A stretch of DNA of 64,000 nucleotides. Source: Hemileia vastatrix (taxonomy: Eukaryota > Basidiomycota > Pucciniomycetes > Pucciniales > Zaghouaniaceae). Under the pieces are notes generated by a model. That model saw only the letters and a list, made by a program, of their open reading frames with translations. It was not told the origin of the DNA and did not search any database. Numbering within the stretch: position 1 is the first letter of the stretch; each line of letters opens with the position of its first letter. Positions 10,914 through 23,448 of the stretch are shown here, piece after piece. Made by a program: the position numbers and the translations under genes. Location of the stretch: NCBI GenBank assembly GCA_030280995.1, contig JASXTE010000015.1, forward strand, positions 26,158,501 to 26,222,500, read 5' to 3'.

Positions 10914-12775
10914 TAAATAAAAAAAAAAATAAAAATAAAAAAAAAAAATTAAAATTAAAATTAAAATTAAAATTAAAATTAAAATTAAAATATAAATATA
11001 AATATAAATAAAAATAAAAATAAAAATAAAAATAAAAATAAAAATAAAAAATAAAAAATAAAAAATAAAAATAAGAATAAAAATAAAAATAAAAATAAAA
11101 ATAAAAATAAAAATAAAAATAAAAATAAAAATAAAAATAAAAATAAAAATAAAAATAAAAATAAAAATAAAAATAAAAATAAAAATAAAAATAAAAATAA
11201 AAATAAAAATAAAAATAAAAATAAAAATAAAAATAAAAATAAAAATAAAAATAAAAATAAAAATAAAAATAAAAATAAAAATAAAAATAAAAATAAAAAT
11301 AAAAATAAAAATAAAAATAAAAATAAAAATAAAAATAAAAATAAAAATAAAAATAAAAATAAAAATAAAAATAAAAATAAAAATAAAAATAAAAATAAAA
11401 ATAAAAATAAAAATAAAAATAAAAATAAAAATAAAAATAAAAATAAAAATAAAAATAAAAATAAAAATAAAAATAAATAAATAAAAATAAAAATAAAAAT
11501 AAAAATAAAAATAAAAATAAAAATAAAAATAAAAATAAAAATAAAAATAAAAATAAAAATAAAAATAAAAATAAAAATAAAAATAAAAATAAAAATAAAA
11601 ATAAAAATGAAAATAAAAATAAAAATAAAAATAAAAATAAAAATAAAAATAAAAATAAAAATAAAAATAAAAATAAAAATAAAAATAAAAATAAAAATAA
11701 AAATAAAAATAAAAATAAAAATAAAAATAAAAATAAAAATAAAAATAAAAAAAAATAAAAAATTAAAAATTAAAAATTAAAAATTAAAAATTAAAAATTA
11801 AAATTAAAATTAAAATTAAAATTAAAATTAAAATAAAAATAAAAATAAAAATAAAAATAAAAATAAAAATAAAAATTAAAATTAAAATTAAAATTAAAAT
11901 AAAAATAAAAATAAAAATAAAAATAAAAATAAAAATAAAAATAAAAATAAAAATAAAAATAAAAATAAAAATAAAAATAAAAATAAAAATAAAAATAAAA
12001 ACAAAAATAAAAATAAAAATAAAAATAAAAATAAAAATAAAAATAAAAATAAAAATAAAAATAAAAATAAAAATAAAAATAAAAATAAAAATAAAAATAA
12101 AAATAAAAATAAAAATAAAAATAAAAATAAAAATAAAAATAAAAATAAAAACAAAAATAAAAATAAAAATAAAAATAAAAATAAAAATAAAAATAAAAAT
12201 AAAAATAAAAATAAAAATAAAAATAAAAATAAAAATAAAAATAAAAATAAAAATAAAAATAAAAATAAAAATAAAAATAAAAATAAAAATAAAAATAAAA
12301 ATAAAAATAAAAATAAAAATAAAAATAAAAATAAAAATAAAAATAAAAATAAAAATAAAAATAAAAATAAAAATAAAAATAAAAATAAAAATAAAAATAA
12401 AAATAAAAATAAAAATAAAAATAAAAATAAAAATAAAAATAAAAATAAAAATAAAAATAAAAATAAAAATAAAAATAAAAATAAAAATAAAAATAAAAAT
12501 AAAAATAAAAATAAAAATAAAAATAAAAATAAAAATAAAAATAAAAATAAAAATAAAAATAAAAATAAAAATAAAAATAAAAATAAAAATAAAAATAAAA
12601 ATAAAAATAAAAATAAAAATAAAAATAAAAATAAAAATAAAAATAAAAATAAAAATAAAAAATAAAAATAAAAAATTAAAATTAAAATTAAAATTAAAAT
12701 TAAAATTAAAATTAAAATTAAAATTAAAATTAAAATTAAAATTAAAATTAAAATTAAAATTAAAATAAAAATAAA
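10914..12775. repeat. Giant AAAAAT hexanucleotide microsatellite
   Basis: About 1.86 kb of almost uninterrupted period-6 repeat. The core is AAAAAT in two blocks (about 11010-11750 and 11833-12670), bordered and split by the variant AAAATT (10945-10988, 11760-11832, 11875-11900, 12675-12767). Interruptions in the core are rare: single substitutions near 11609, 12001 and 12151, and a short deletion near 11475. Long FI- or FL-repeat frames on the minus strand are artefacts. Confidence 0.97.
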
Positions 12776-13371
12776 TAAATAAAAGTAAAAAGATGATGAT
12801 AATGACAATGTAACCCACTTTAAAATAAATGAAATTCACTATCCAATTCAATGATCTGTCAAAAATAATTTTCAATCTCAGATAATAGTGGGATCAAGTA
12901 TGGTGGTGGTTAGAGTTGGGTTCAACCTCTGACAAAATCCATTTTTCAAAATTTGTTTTACATAAGATTTCTGAATGGCTTCCCAATAGCTTCCTTATGG
13001 CTGCTTCACACTTATAAACTTGGAGTATTGATGATTAATATTCTTCTTTTTGATACCTTACTTTATCAGGAAACATGATTGTAAGTCATTCTAAAAATCA
13101 TTGAGAGTTTTTTCTTTAAATAATATGTGCTTGATGCTTTTATCTGGCCACTTTGCAAGACTGTTCAATTCCATGTATTTCAAACACACTCTCGAAAGAG
13201 ACACAGTACATAAAAGTTATTCATATAAGTTACAAAAATGATAAGTTCTTATTATATATATATATTTGAGTTGATTTTGATGTTTATTTTTATATTTGCA
13301 TTTAGTAAAAAAACATGATCAGATTAAACTCAAGTTAAACATGAAAACCAAAAACTTGTAGTGGCTTGAGA
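12776..13371. other. Spacer downstream of the thioesterase gene
   Basis: AT-rich, no supported gene. It includes a TA run at about 13254-13264. The 3' untranslated region of the thioesterase gene should lie in the right part (complement strand), but I see no clear AATAAA. Confidence 0.45.
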
Positions 13372-14708
13372 TCAAAGTTTAGGCTGAGTTTTTCTTGCCC
13401 TGACAACTCCTTCTTGAGACTATTTCTCCCAGAAGAAAAAAATATTAAAGACACAACATGAAGCGAGTGATCATTAAAACCATCATTATCATCAACATAG
13501 CAATGTCAGTTAATGAGAAGAGATGAATGAATGTCAATCAACTTACACAAACGACCGCGAGGTTACCGTCGAGGGTGTAGATTCGTCCTGTGACTAAGCC
13601 TCTACCGAATCGAGCACGAGAAGTGTCCTTGACATACAACATCCATTGATTAACGTCAACCTCACTACCCAGAAATAAAAAATAAAGAAATTATTAGACC
13701 AGAGTTAGCAAAAGTATGGCCAAGTATATAGAAGATGTAGACGGGAAAACAAAAATGTGAAAAGGGTCAACACAACTGGTCATAAAAATGCATAGAATGG
13801 TCTAGAGAGGCCATCATTGCAGGGGGAGTGGCAACTTGAGATGCACCGATCCCTAGAGTGTCAGAAATCGTCCCTATGAATGTAAAGCTGAAGGAGATCA
13901 AGTTTTAAAAAGACAATTGATGAGAGAGAGAGAAGAAGAAGAAGAAGAAGACTCTGAAGCATAAGCCAAGACAAGTTTCTGGAAAGCAGGGTCATTCCTG
14001 ATTTTGGCGCGAGATCTGAACCAATGCGCCTGGGATAATGAAGAGGGGGAAGAAGAAACGAGACGAGTGGATCTGATTTCGATCGCCTTGATCTTATTCT
14101 CTTCGATCTCCCTCTCGAGATAAGCACGCAACTTGGGATGGATGGAATGAATATTTTGAGAGAGAAAGAGTTGGAGATGGAGATGCAAGGAGGGAGAAAG
14201 ATGGGGAGGAAGGAAGGAAGAGATGTTGATAGGGGGCTGAAAGGAAGGCTGGTTGGGCTCTGGACGCTGGAAGGACGCCAGGAGGGAGAAGATCGCCTTG
14301 GAACGCTGGGTGGCCTTGACGGATCGGGTGGCGTAGGTGACGCCAGTGCGAAGGGAGTCGACGTGATAAATGATGCCAGACGGCAGATTGACGTCACCAA
14401 AGCTGATGAAGTAGCACTGCGCAATTCAACGTCAGTCGCAGTCAACACTCGTCAGCAACCCAATCGATCCAACTGACGTGGAGCGAGTGCAGCAGAAAGC
14501 CGCTTGGCACGGTCAATGTGGCTGCATGAGCTGCCTGGCCAATAATGTTCCCGCCAAATGCCCCGCGCCCATTCGCTGGTTTCCACAGCTCGTGAGACCG
14601 AAACAGACCGTCATCCAGCTGGTCAACGGCCAGCGAGCGTTCAAGCGCAATGTCGCCCTGCTCGCCCTCGGAAGGTGCTTGATGTCCTTCGTCGTCGTGC
14701 TCAGCCAT
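13372..14708 (-). CDS. Type II acyl-CoA thioesterase (TesB/ACOT8-like), five exons
   Basis: Hydrolyses acyl-CoA to free fatty acid and CoA, in this family mostly in peroxisomes. Exons on the complement: 14478-14708, 13953-14416, 13777-13887, 13547-13664 and 13372-13419. Introns of 61, 65, 112 and 127 bp all start GT and end AG, and the joined frame is open for 323 residues. The N-terminal hotdog half carries NGRGAFGGNIIGQA, then SLH joined to CYFISFGD, then IYHVDSLRTG. The C-terminal half carries MASLDHSMHFYD, GRGLVTGRIYT and CSQEGVVR. By comparison with TesB the catalytic set would be Asp261 (LDHS), Thr283/Ser284 (KDTS) and Gln310 (SQEG). The protein ends PKL, a weak form of the SKL peroxisomal signal. 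Intron 2 has the uncommon donor GTCTTC; I chose its ends because they restore YASDFTFIGT. This is the only intact host gene in the window. Confidence 0.93.
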
Positions 14709-14849
14709 CCCTCACTCCCCGATCGAGCCCCTGTCCCGTTCCAATTCATACGGTTTAGCTTAGCCCCTATCGAATGGTTGGAATTGGAAAACGAATGCCG
14801 TAAATCTAGCACTTTTATACCCTCTTTCTTTCTTTCACTACACCCAAAG

Positions 14850-14890
14850 TGATGTATACCCAATCGGTATATTATTGGTTGGGTTAGGTG
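14850..14890 (-). promoter_or_regulatory. Possible CCAAT-type promoter of the thioesterase gene
   Basis: On the minus strand AACCAAT (complement of 14874-14880) lies about 166 bp upstream of the start codon, with ATAATATACC next to it. This is suggestive only. Confidence 0.3.
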
Positions 14891-15257
14891 TATTTTAGGC
14901 TAGATGGGTATATTGATTACGAAAAAATTTAAAAAATAAATTCAAAAATGAAAAATAAAAAATGGAAAATGGAAAAAAATCAAAAAAAAAAAAAAAATGA
15001 AGAAAAAAATGAAAAAAATTCATGAATTTATAAAATTAAAAAAGAAAAAAAGAAAAAAGAAAAAAAATTATTGAAAAAAATTTAAATATAAGAATAAATA
15101 AGAAAAAATGTAATATGTAAAAAAGAATTGATTAGAAAAAAAAATAACATAAATAAAATAAAAATAAAATAAGTTAATTAATTAATTAATAAAATAAGAA
15201 CTGAAGGAAGGGAAAAAAAAGAAAGAAAGAACAAAAGACAGAAGAAACAAGGGTAAA
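14891..15257. repeat. A-rich low-complexity DNA up to the TE-B insertion
   Basis: Runs of A with GAAAAAAT-type interruptions; no gene. 15253-15257 (GTAAA) is the left target duplication of TE-B. Confidence 0.6.
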
Positions 15258-16293
15258 TGTCAGCCAGGCTATCTCAGGAGCCCAGTAAATTATATGGTTG
15301 ATTACTGGAATCATTTCAGGGAATAATGCTATACATTTTATGTAATTACAATAAAAAATCTTATTAAATAAAATTATATAAATATTTTATAAGTAAAATA
15401 ATTTTTATATTTATTATTAAGAAACTTTTATTACATAAAAGGATATTATATTCTTTAACATCATGGTGCATTTTGTATGTATTTAGTATTTCTAAATCAA
15501 TAAATTAATTATTTAAAATTATATTATAAGTGTAAAATTCAACTTATAATTACAACTTGAATAATAAAATTTATATAAACTAAATACAACTTATCATATA
15601 ATACTATCCATAAATATTGGGCGCCTCCTTGACCCTTAATTGTGTCACTAAAATTACTAAATTAAGTAAAATACTTATTTAATATGATAAATTAAATTTC
15701 TCATTCTAAAAAGTTTATTTTATCAAATTAATTAGTTGTTTCAATTAAATTAATAATTAAATTACTTGAAATATTTAAAATGATTAATTTAATTTTCTTT
15801 ATACTGAATTAAGATTTATTATATATAATAAAAGTGTGAAAATAATTCCTTTTGCTTTAATTAAACCTTTTCAGCTATTTGTATTACCTGGTTTAGATTT
15901 TCCTTCTCAAAATTCTCAGTTTTCATACTCACTTAGTTATTCATTATATTAATTATTTTTTTTGGAATTTTATGGTGGGAGAAGTAGTTTCTTATTCACG
16001 GGTTTAATTTATTGTTCTTATTTTGTATGTTTTTAATTAAAAGAATTTTAATTATTTTCACATTGTCTTACTCTTTTTTTTAATACTATTGAACCACTCC
16101 ATAAGGTCCTCTTGCCTATATAATGGCTTTGGAAACCTCTCTGGTAGGGCATCACTTATTTACACTCATACTTTATCATATTTTAAATATCATACAAATT
16201 ATTATTATTATTATTAGTGCTACAGTTCTAATCTAAATTTTATAAAATACTAAGGTTGCCATAAGTCTATTAACAACAATAATTGATTGCTGT
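15258..16293 (+). repeat. TE-B 5' LTR, first part
   Basis: Aligns with 35547-36222 and continues against 56449-56815, which proves that the two LTRs are one family and where TE-E and TE-C went in. TATATAA at 16117-16123 is the likely TATA box. The right edge (16290-16293, CTGT) is the left target copy of TE-E. Confidence 0.92.
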
Positions 16294-17617
16294 TGTAGAG
16301 TAGACTCCTACAGTCACCTTGCTGCAGGCAGAATCCAAGGGAGTTGGAAAAACAAAAAGAAATCCCTGTCCCTCTAAGTAAACATAAGATTCAATTAACT
16401 AAGCTTGAAGATCTGCTTGAAGAGTTGGATAAGTTGAAAATCTGAGAGAAAGACTTTGAAAGTGTTGGAAACCTATAATATAGAAAAAATTAAGTGCAAT
16501 AAATGATTACACCCCCAAAACAAATACCTAATACCAGATTACACTGATACAAGTCACAGCAAATACTTAGAACAAGCCGCAACACTTGCCCCAGAGACTG
16601 AAAAGTACAGTAAAGTACCCCAGAAACTACCCTTGGGATGATCTGTTCAAAGGTGCCTTATTAAAGGTCTGCCCCAGATTTACCCAGTTTCCCACCAAAA
16701 TTAAAGAGTGTTCTTTATTATATTTTTATTTTATAAATTTTATAAGAAAAGAAATAAATTTGGGTCACCAAGGATGAGAGCTATCCAATGGTACCCTATA
16801 TGTTGATATTTTTTATTATAATTGTTGTTATATGTTAAAAAAATTGTTAATTATCAAAAAAACACCCTGATTATTGAAACTAAAAGACAAAAAACATGTA
16901 GAAGACTAAGATTTTCCCCTCCCCATATGATTCTCCTACTCCAGACCTTTCCAACAATACCCTACATGCATATGATCTACAATAAACTATTGATCTAGTA
17001 AGCATAATAACTTTCTAACCAAATTTTGCCACAATAGCCAAACTTTTGGCACAGTGACCTAACTTTGCACAGTGACCAAACTTTGCACTGGTGATCAGAC
17101 TTTTCTACAGTGACCAAACTTTGCCACAGTGCCTAGACTTTTCTGCAGCAATGACCAAACTTTTCCACAGTGCCCAGACTTTTTGCACCAATGACCAAAC
17201 TTTGCCACAATGACCAACTTTGCCACAGTGACTTCGCTTTTGCACCGGAAAATCACCGGAGAAAACCAGAGCGCACCAGAAAAAAAATGGCTACTCCATG
17301 AGCACACTGCATCCACCAAAAATACCAAGAGAGCCCTAGAAAATCCAGTAAAACCAATACCCAATCCATGAAACCATCAAATAACAATAAGAATATCATC
17401 ATATATCCATTCCAAAACACCATAAATCCTCCAAAAAATCACCATAAATCCTCCAAAAATCACCATAAATCCTCCAAAAATCACCATAAATCCACCCAAA
17501 AAAAATCCAGTTAACTCCCTTCAACCAAATTAACACCTGCTAACACCATGATTTCCTTCCAACCAAGGTCCAATCAAATTTTCTTATAAGTAGCCTACCC
17601 AGATTTGGAATGCCACA
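16294..17617 (-). repeat. TE-E 3' LTR
   Basis: 1324 bp, paired with 26307-27684 (1378 bp). 17025-17240 is an internal array of degenerate units around GTGACCAAACTTTGC. The length difference between the LTRs is explained by slippage: the other LTR has three copies of a 38-bp unit present once here, while here there is one more copy of a 21-bp ATCACCATAAATCCTCC-type unit (17410-17500). Confidence 0.95.
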
Positions 17618-19184
17618 TCCTCCCTCCAATATGGAATGTCCCCATTCCATTCTGAATCACATAAAAAACTTTTCCACCATCATTTCAATAAAAATTTTGC
17701 TTCTGAAGTTGAATCCACTTGATTTTTGATGCTTCAATCTGCTGAGTATGAAAGAGTAGGCTTTAAACCCTACTGAGCTAGAACTGCAATGATCTAGACA
17801 CCGCCATGAGGTCCTCCAAACTCATCTACCATTCACCTCCAACAAAAAAAAAATTAAGAGAGTGGGCTTTCATCTCCACTGAGCCAGAACTGCAATGATC
17901 TGGACATTGCCACGAGGTCCTCCAATTTCCAAAATCACCAACTACAGAAAGGAAAATTTAGAGAGTGGGCTTTCATCTCCACTGAGCCAGAACTGCAATG
18001 ATCTGGACATCGCCATGAGGTCCTCCAATTTCCAAAATCACCTCCACTTGAATTTTCTTGAGTCATCAAGCGCAAAAATCACCAGTTTATAGTCTTAGAG
18101 GACTTCCACCTGAATCACAAAACCAATGCTAGAGATCAATCTATAAACAATAAAGCATATAAATGAACTTTGTGGGGTTAATTGTGTATAGAGTTTCCAA
18201 CTCATCAATTACCCCCAAACTTTCCAACATAAAATCTAGAAGGTTCCCCAATGAACACTTCTAAATAAAAGAAATCCTCCTCAAATCTTGACCATTATAA
18301 TTCCTAGTTTTATTGACATCTTCAGTTTTCCACGGTCTTGAAGTTTAGGACCAATCATAAATGATCTTGAAAAGAATTTCCGTTTTAAGTCTTGATGGAC
18401 TAGCAGAATAAATAAAATAAATATATAATAAAAGAAAAAGAGAAATAAAATTGAAGATAAATAAAAAATTAAAAGATGTCCCCCAGCCATTTGGATGAGC
18501 CGAACCCCTGAAATCATACCCACATCCAAGTGCACCTTGATTGTGGATACACAGGAAAGAAAAATTAAAAATATAACATAAAATGAAATTTTTGAAAACA
18601 AATTATTATTGAAAATAATAATTTTTTTTTTTTTTTTTTGAAAATAATTTTTTTTTTTTTAAAAAATTAAATTTTGAAAATTTGAAGATTTGAAAAGTGA
18701 TAATTTAATGAAAATTAAGGAAACAAACTAATGATCACTGGGTGGGCTCCCTCCAATTTGTAAAATTGATTGGAGACCACAAGTGATCATCCACCCCAAT
18801 ACAACAAAAAAAATGAAACAAAACAAAATTCTTGAATCCAGACTTCCAAAAGATTGTGCTGTGTCAACATAAGGTTCCAGTTTAAAGTCATAGAAGACTA
18901 CCTATATAACAAAAAACAAAGCCAGGATTCAACTAGAAACAGAGAAGGGTTGGAAAAAAACATTATGGGGTAATTGTGAATAGAGCTGCCAACTCATCAA
19001 TTACCCCCAAACTTGCCAATATAAAATCTAGAAGGTTCCCCTGTGAACACTCCTAAAAAAATTTGTTTCCCCCTCATATTTTCACCACATAATAAAATTT
19101 TAAAATTTAAGTAATGATTGATTTTTCAAAAGACTGTGAGATTTTCTAAAAGATTGATGTTGTAGTTTATCCTCATTTTGGAGT
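17618..19184. repeat. TE-E 3' internal spacer with minisatellite and direct repeat
   Basis: No gene is seen. 17748-18050 holds three tandem copies of a roughly 100-bp unit containing GAACTGCAATGATCTGGACA and GCCATGAGGTCCTCC. An 85-bp block (18174-18258) beginning GGGGTTAATTGTG is repeated at 18966-19050. The corresponding place in TE-D (45618-48622) holds two antisense genes, of which I see no trace here. Confidence 0.8.
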
Positions 19185-21375
19185 CAAACTTCAGCACTCT
19201 TTGTGCCCCTAGGGTAAAACTTCTTCACTTGATCAGCAGCTACCCTCTTCTTTAAGACAACACCATCCTGTTCTTCAAAAACATATGAACCACCAGAAAC
19301 CTGCTCTCTAATCATATATGGTCCATTCCATCTATCAGAAAACATTTTCCCCACTAACTTTCCAAACTCCTATTATACACCAACACCATATCACCAGGCC
19401 TCAAAGGCTTCCTGAGTCTATGAGCCAACCTTTGATCCCAATACCTGACAGACTGATCCCTGATCTTGATCATCCTATTGTATGCCTTCTCCAAATATTC
19501 CTCCTTCTTTTATAACTGTTGCATTCTAGCACAGAGAAAATCTTCAGTAGTTTTGACTACATCCCAATCAACACTAAGATAAGATTCAGCTTCAAGATCA
19601 ACTGGTAAAACAGCTTTCTGACCAAAAACTAATTCATAAGGAGAATAACCAGTTGTCCTCTTGGTGGTAATCCTGTCAGCAAATAAAACAGGGGGTAAAT
19701 AATGCCTCCACTTTTCAGCACTTTTTCCACACATTTTAACCAAAGCATCCTTAATAACTTGATGCCCCCTTTCAACCATTCCTTCTGCTTCAGGATAATA
19801 TGGGGTCGCCACCCTAACCTTTGAGCCAATTTTTGAAACAGCTTCCTTGAAGTCTGCACCAAACTTGGAGCCGCCATCAACAGTTACCAACTTCATAACA
19901 CCATAACTATACACCCATTCCTTCATCAAAAATTTTTCTACATTTTTAGCAGATAAACTAATAAGAGGGATAGCCTCAACCCAACCAGACAAATCATCCC
20001 TTGCCACAATCAAGTACTTATATTTACCTTCCTTGATGTGAACAGCATCCAAACTAACCCGTCCAAAGATAGTATTTTCACCAGTAGAATTTCCAGGTTC
20101 TTTTGGCCTTAAATAACTTCTTCTCTGACATTCTTCACATGACTGAACCCAAGATCTAACAGCCATCTTAATTCCAGGCCACCAAAATCTATCAGCAATC
20201 TGCTTATAAGTTTCTCCAAAGCCCCTATGACCTAAATCTTCATGAAGAGATTTCATCACCAATTCTTGACCTTTTCTTTGAGATACAACAACTTGAGGAT
20301 TCGGATGTCTTATTTTCATCAACCTTCTACCAGAAAAATAAAAACCAGGTGACTTCTTTTTGATAGCCACCCATTCAGCTTCATCACATTCTTCTGGTTT
20401 TCCCAGAGTCAACAAATATTTCACCATTAAGAAATAAAACCCAGTCTGGCCCCAAATTTCATCAGTAAAATCCAATAATATAACATCCAAAGGAACCTCC
20501 CTGTCCCCAATATCTCCCACTTGTGAATGAGAAATCATTCTCTGAGCATTTGGCTGTTTGCTGAAATTCACATAATTCACCTCATTCAAAAATTTTTCCA
20601 TGCTACCACTATCCTCCTTCAGATACCAAACATAAACACCATTAACCAACTTCCAATTATCCCAAACAACCACACCATCCTCATCTACAAAAACCTCATG
20701 ATCAACTAGATCATCAACTTCATCAAATTCAACAAAAATAGAACCAGCCAGTTTAACCTCATGGGGGAGGTATGGAAAGTCCTCAGCACCCTTGGTACTG
20801 GCCTTGATTATAGGTATATCTTCATCAAACTCTTCTGAATCGGAATCATCTACTGTAGGTGGTCTTCTTGACAATCCATCAGGCATAGTGAAATATTTTC
20901 CAGGCCTGTGCACTAAATTGAATGAAAAATGTTGAATAAAAGCTACCCACCTAGTTACTGGAGCATTAGGTAAACTAGGTGAATTAATCATCTGAATTAA
21001 ATATTTAGCATCCACTTGAAGTTCAAAATGTTGACCCCATAAGATATTTTGAAGTTTCTTTAACATTTTTGCCACACCACAGAGTTCCAACTTTAGTTGT
21101 GAGTATCTTGATTCCACCTCAGTAAAAACTACAGATTCATACCTAACTTGTCTAATATAACCACCCTTATCCATCTGAGAAAGCACTGCACCAGCAGCCA
21201 GCTGACTAGAATCAACAGCTAAATAAATCCTACAAGCTCCTTCACCATAATCCAACTTATGAAGAATAATATCTTCACCAACCACCTTCTTCAACTTAAC
21301 AAAAGCTTCTTCACAAGCTTCATCCCAATCCCAATCAGCATCCTTCCTAGTTAACCTTCTCAATGGAGCAGCCAA
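19185..21375 (-). pseudogene. TE-E RNase H and integrase
   Basis: Continuous with the upstream RT in the same frame after a TAA at 21376-21378. RNase H: YLAVDSSQLAAGAVLSQ, ESRYSQLKLELCGVAK, HRPGKYFTMPDGLSRR. After an acidic linker, the integrase has an HHCC finger (LHEDLGHRGFGETY ... CEECQRRS), the catalytic aspartates in SLDAVHIKEGKYKYLIVARD and KLVTVDGGSKFGADF, and the glutamate in YYPEAEGMVERGHQVIKDA. The frame runs to the natural end KKFYPRGTKSAEV at 19185, but TAA at 19510 and a TAG (LES-stop-WGK, where TE-D has LESQWGK) interrupt the tail. The TAG is a clear CAG-to-TAG change. Confidence 0.92.
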
Positions 21376-21378
21376 TAA

Positions 21379-23448
21379 TTAGAAATCCCTAATAAACATC
21401 CTAACATAAACACAACCTCCCAAAAATCCTCTAACTTCAGTAGTGTTTCTAGGTCTCTGGCAAGATTGAATTTTGTTGACTTTCTTCTTTGACATAATTC
21501 GGCCTTCCCTACACACCACATGACCAAGAATCTCTAAAGCTGGAACACAACAAGAAAATTTAGAGCCAGAAATAGTTAAACCAGCTTCTTCAATCCTAAA
21601 CAACATCCTTTCCAAAGTTCCTGCATACTCCCAAATAAACCTCCTAATACCTGGATTCTCCTCCAACACTTCATTATCATAATCAGTTGAAGGACCTTTA
21701 ATTCCACCATCATCAATAAATATACCAGCATACTGTGGAATTTCATCTTGAAGAATCCAAGCCATTTGTTCTTGATAAACAGCAACAGAATTAGTAGCAC
21801 CTTGAGGTAATCTAGTCAGCTGTAACCATCCAAGAGGAGTATCAAAAGTTGTCAGAGGTCTTGAATCCGGATGTAATTATCTTTCATCATAGCCCCCCAT
21901 AATATCACCCAAACCATAAGATACCCTTCCAGAAAAAGCATCAACAAATTCCTCTGCACTTGAAGGAATACCAGCATCTTTTATAGTCACCCTATTCAAT
22001 TCCCTAAGATCATGAACCACTCTAAGCTTTCCATTAGGCTTCTTGATACAGAAAACTGGAATTGAATAACTTGATGACGATTGTTCATAAAGTCCAGTCC
22101 TAATCCTTTCCCTAACAACTTCAATATAATCATCTTTAAGAGCAGCAGGAATTGGAATTGGCTTGAGTTGCCAAGGTTCATGACAAACAACTGGAATCTT
22201 GTAAGGTTCACCATAAGAATGCTTTAAAACACCCCTCTCTTCTTCCACAAATGCAATAGCCTTCTCCCTCAACACCATCACATCCAACAACAAATTCATC
22301 TCCTCACCAGATAACCAACCCTCTGGCCCAAAATTTACAACACCAATCCTATCAAAAGTAATTCTTGACATTTCAGAAAATTCAGGCGGATTCTTTCTTA
22401 AAGGAGTTTTATATGGATCTCTTGACAAAAGTGGTCTCTTCAACGGTAGATTCAATCCAGTTGGCAGCGCTTCATTGATTGGTTTAACTTTCACAGCAAC
22501 CTTCTTATATTTTGCTGCTTCCACTTCAACATGTACTTGAGGAATTGAGCTCCTTTCATCAACAGAATCTTCATTTTTAGACCCATTTGCCACCACTCCA
22601 AAACTTTTCCGTACCAAATTCTGCTCATCCACTTCACCAGTACCCAAATCACCAACCAAATCAAAAATACCCCTAGGGCAATAAAAATCATCATTAGGTT
22701 CAGGATTCTTATCACAGATACTGTCCATCTTACCTTCAGATAGGTCCTGCACTGCAGTCACCGCCCCACCAGAAGCTAGAAAGTCATGCCTTTTATCCTC
22801 ATGCTGGAGTAACTCTCTTCTGAAACTGGACACAGACACACCAGTGTTGCCAACAAAACCACCAACCAAATCATCACCACATATCACAGAACCCAAATCA
22901 ACAAACACCTTTTCTTGATTTTCGTTATTCAGACAATTTTTTTGCATTTTCAATTTTTCTTGAGAGAAATCAGAATGAGACATTAGTTGAGAATTATTTT
23001 TCAGTTTATACTCATGCTGGAGGCCACCAGTAAACCAAGTAGGCTCCTTCCTACTGACAACATCTTTACATAAATATTTTTTTTGCCGATTTTCAGTTAT
23101 CTTGAAATTTTTTTCTTGATTTTTGTCTAATGGTTTCTTGCTATATCTAGAAAAACAACCAGGGGTGTCCCCAATGCTCACATGTGTGGCCATGGTAATG
23201 TTTTTGAAAGGTGTAGAAGAAACCCTAGCTGTGTACAATTGGGAGAACTTACTTTTAGACCCATTTGCCACCACTCCAAAACTTTTCCACTCCAAAAAAT
23301 TTTTCCCTAAAACATCTTCAGAACTTGAAATAATCTTGAGAGAAAAACTTGAAGAAAAACTGAAACCAGACAAATAATTTGACAAAAATTTACATAATAA
23401 AGTAATATTATCTACAAAAAGTTGAGATTCCACTTGATATATCTCCAC
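21379..23448 (-). pseudogene. TE-E reverse transcriptase
   Basis: Long N-terminal extension, then fingers/palm: RVVHDLRELNRVTIKDAGIP, LTRLPQGATNSVAVYQ and the catalytic block AGIFIDDGGIKGP (FIDD instead of the common YIDD/YLDD). The connection block TTEVRGFLGGCVYVRMF follows. A TAA at about 21877-21879 replaces lysine of DERKLD seen in TE-D. The extension before the RT is poorly conserved against TE-D. Confidence 0.9.

Noticed and set aside
11784..12875. 363- and 304-codon minus-strand frames of FI/FL repeats
   Set aside because: They are pure translation of the AAAAAT hexanucleotide array.
14442..14863. Overlapping 116-codon minus-strand frame upstream of the thioesterase start
   Set aside because: Out-of-frame shadow of exon 1; the thioesterase frame has the conserved residues.
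17025..17240. Possible CRISPR-like array in the TE-E LTR
   Set aside because: Units are adjacent and degenerate, with no spacers; the sequence is eukaryotic LTR DNA.
17095..17364. Cysteine/lysine-rich repeated frame in the TE-E LTR (also 27146-27453)
   Set aside because: Shadow of the tandem LTR array; not conserved between the two LTRs in length.
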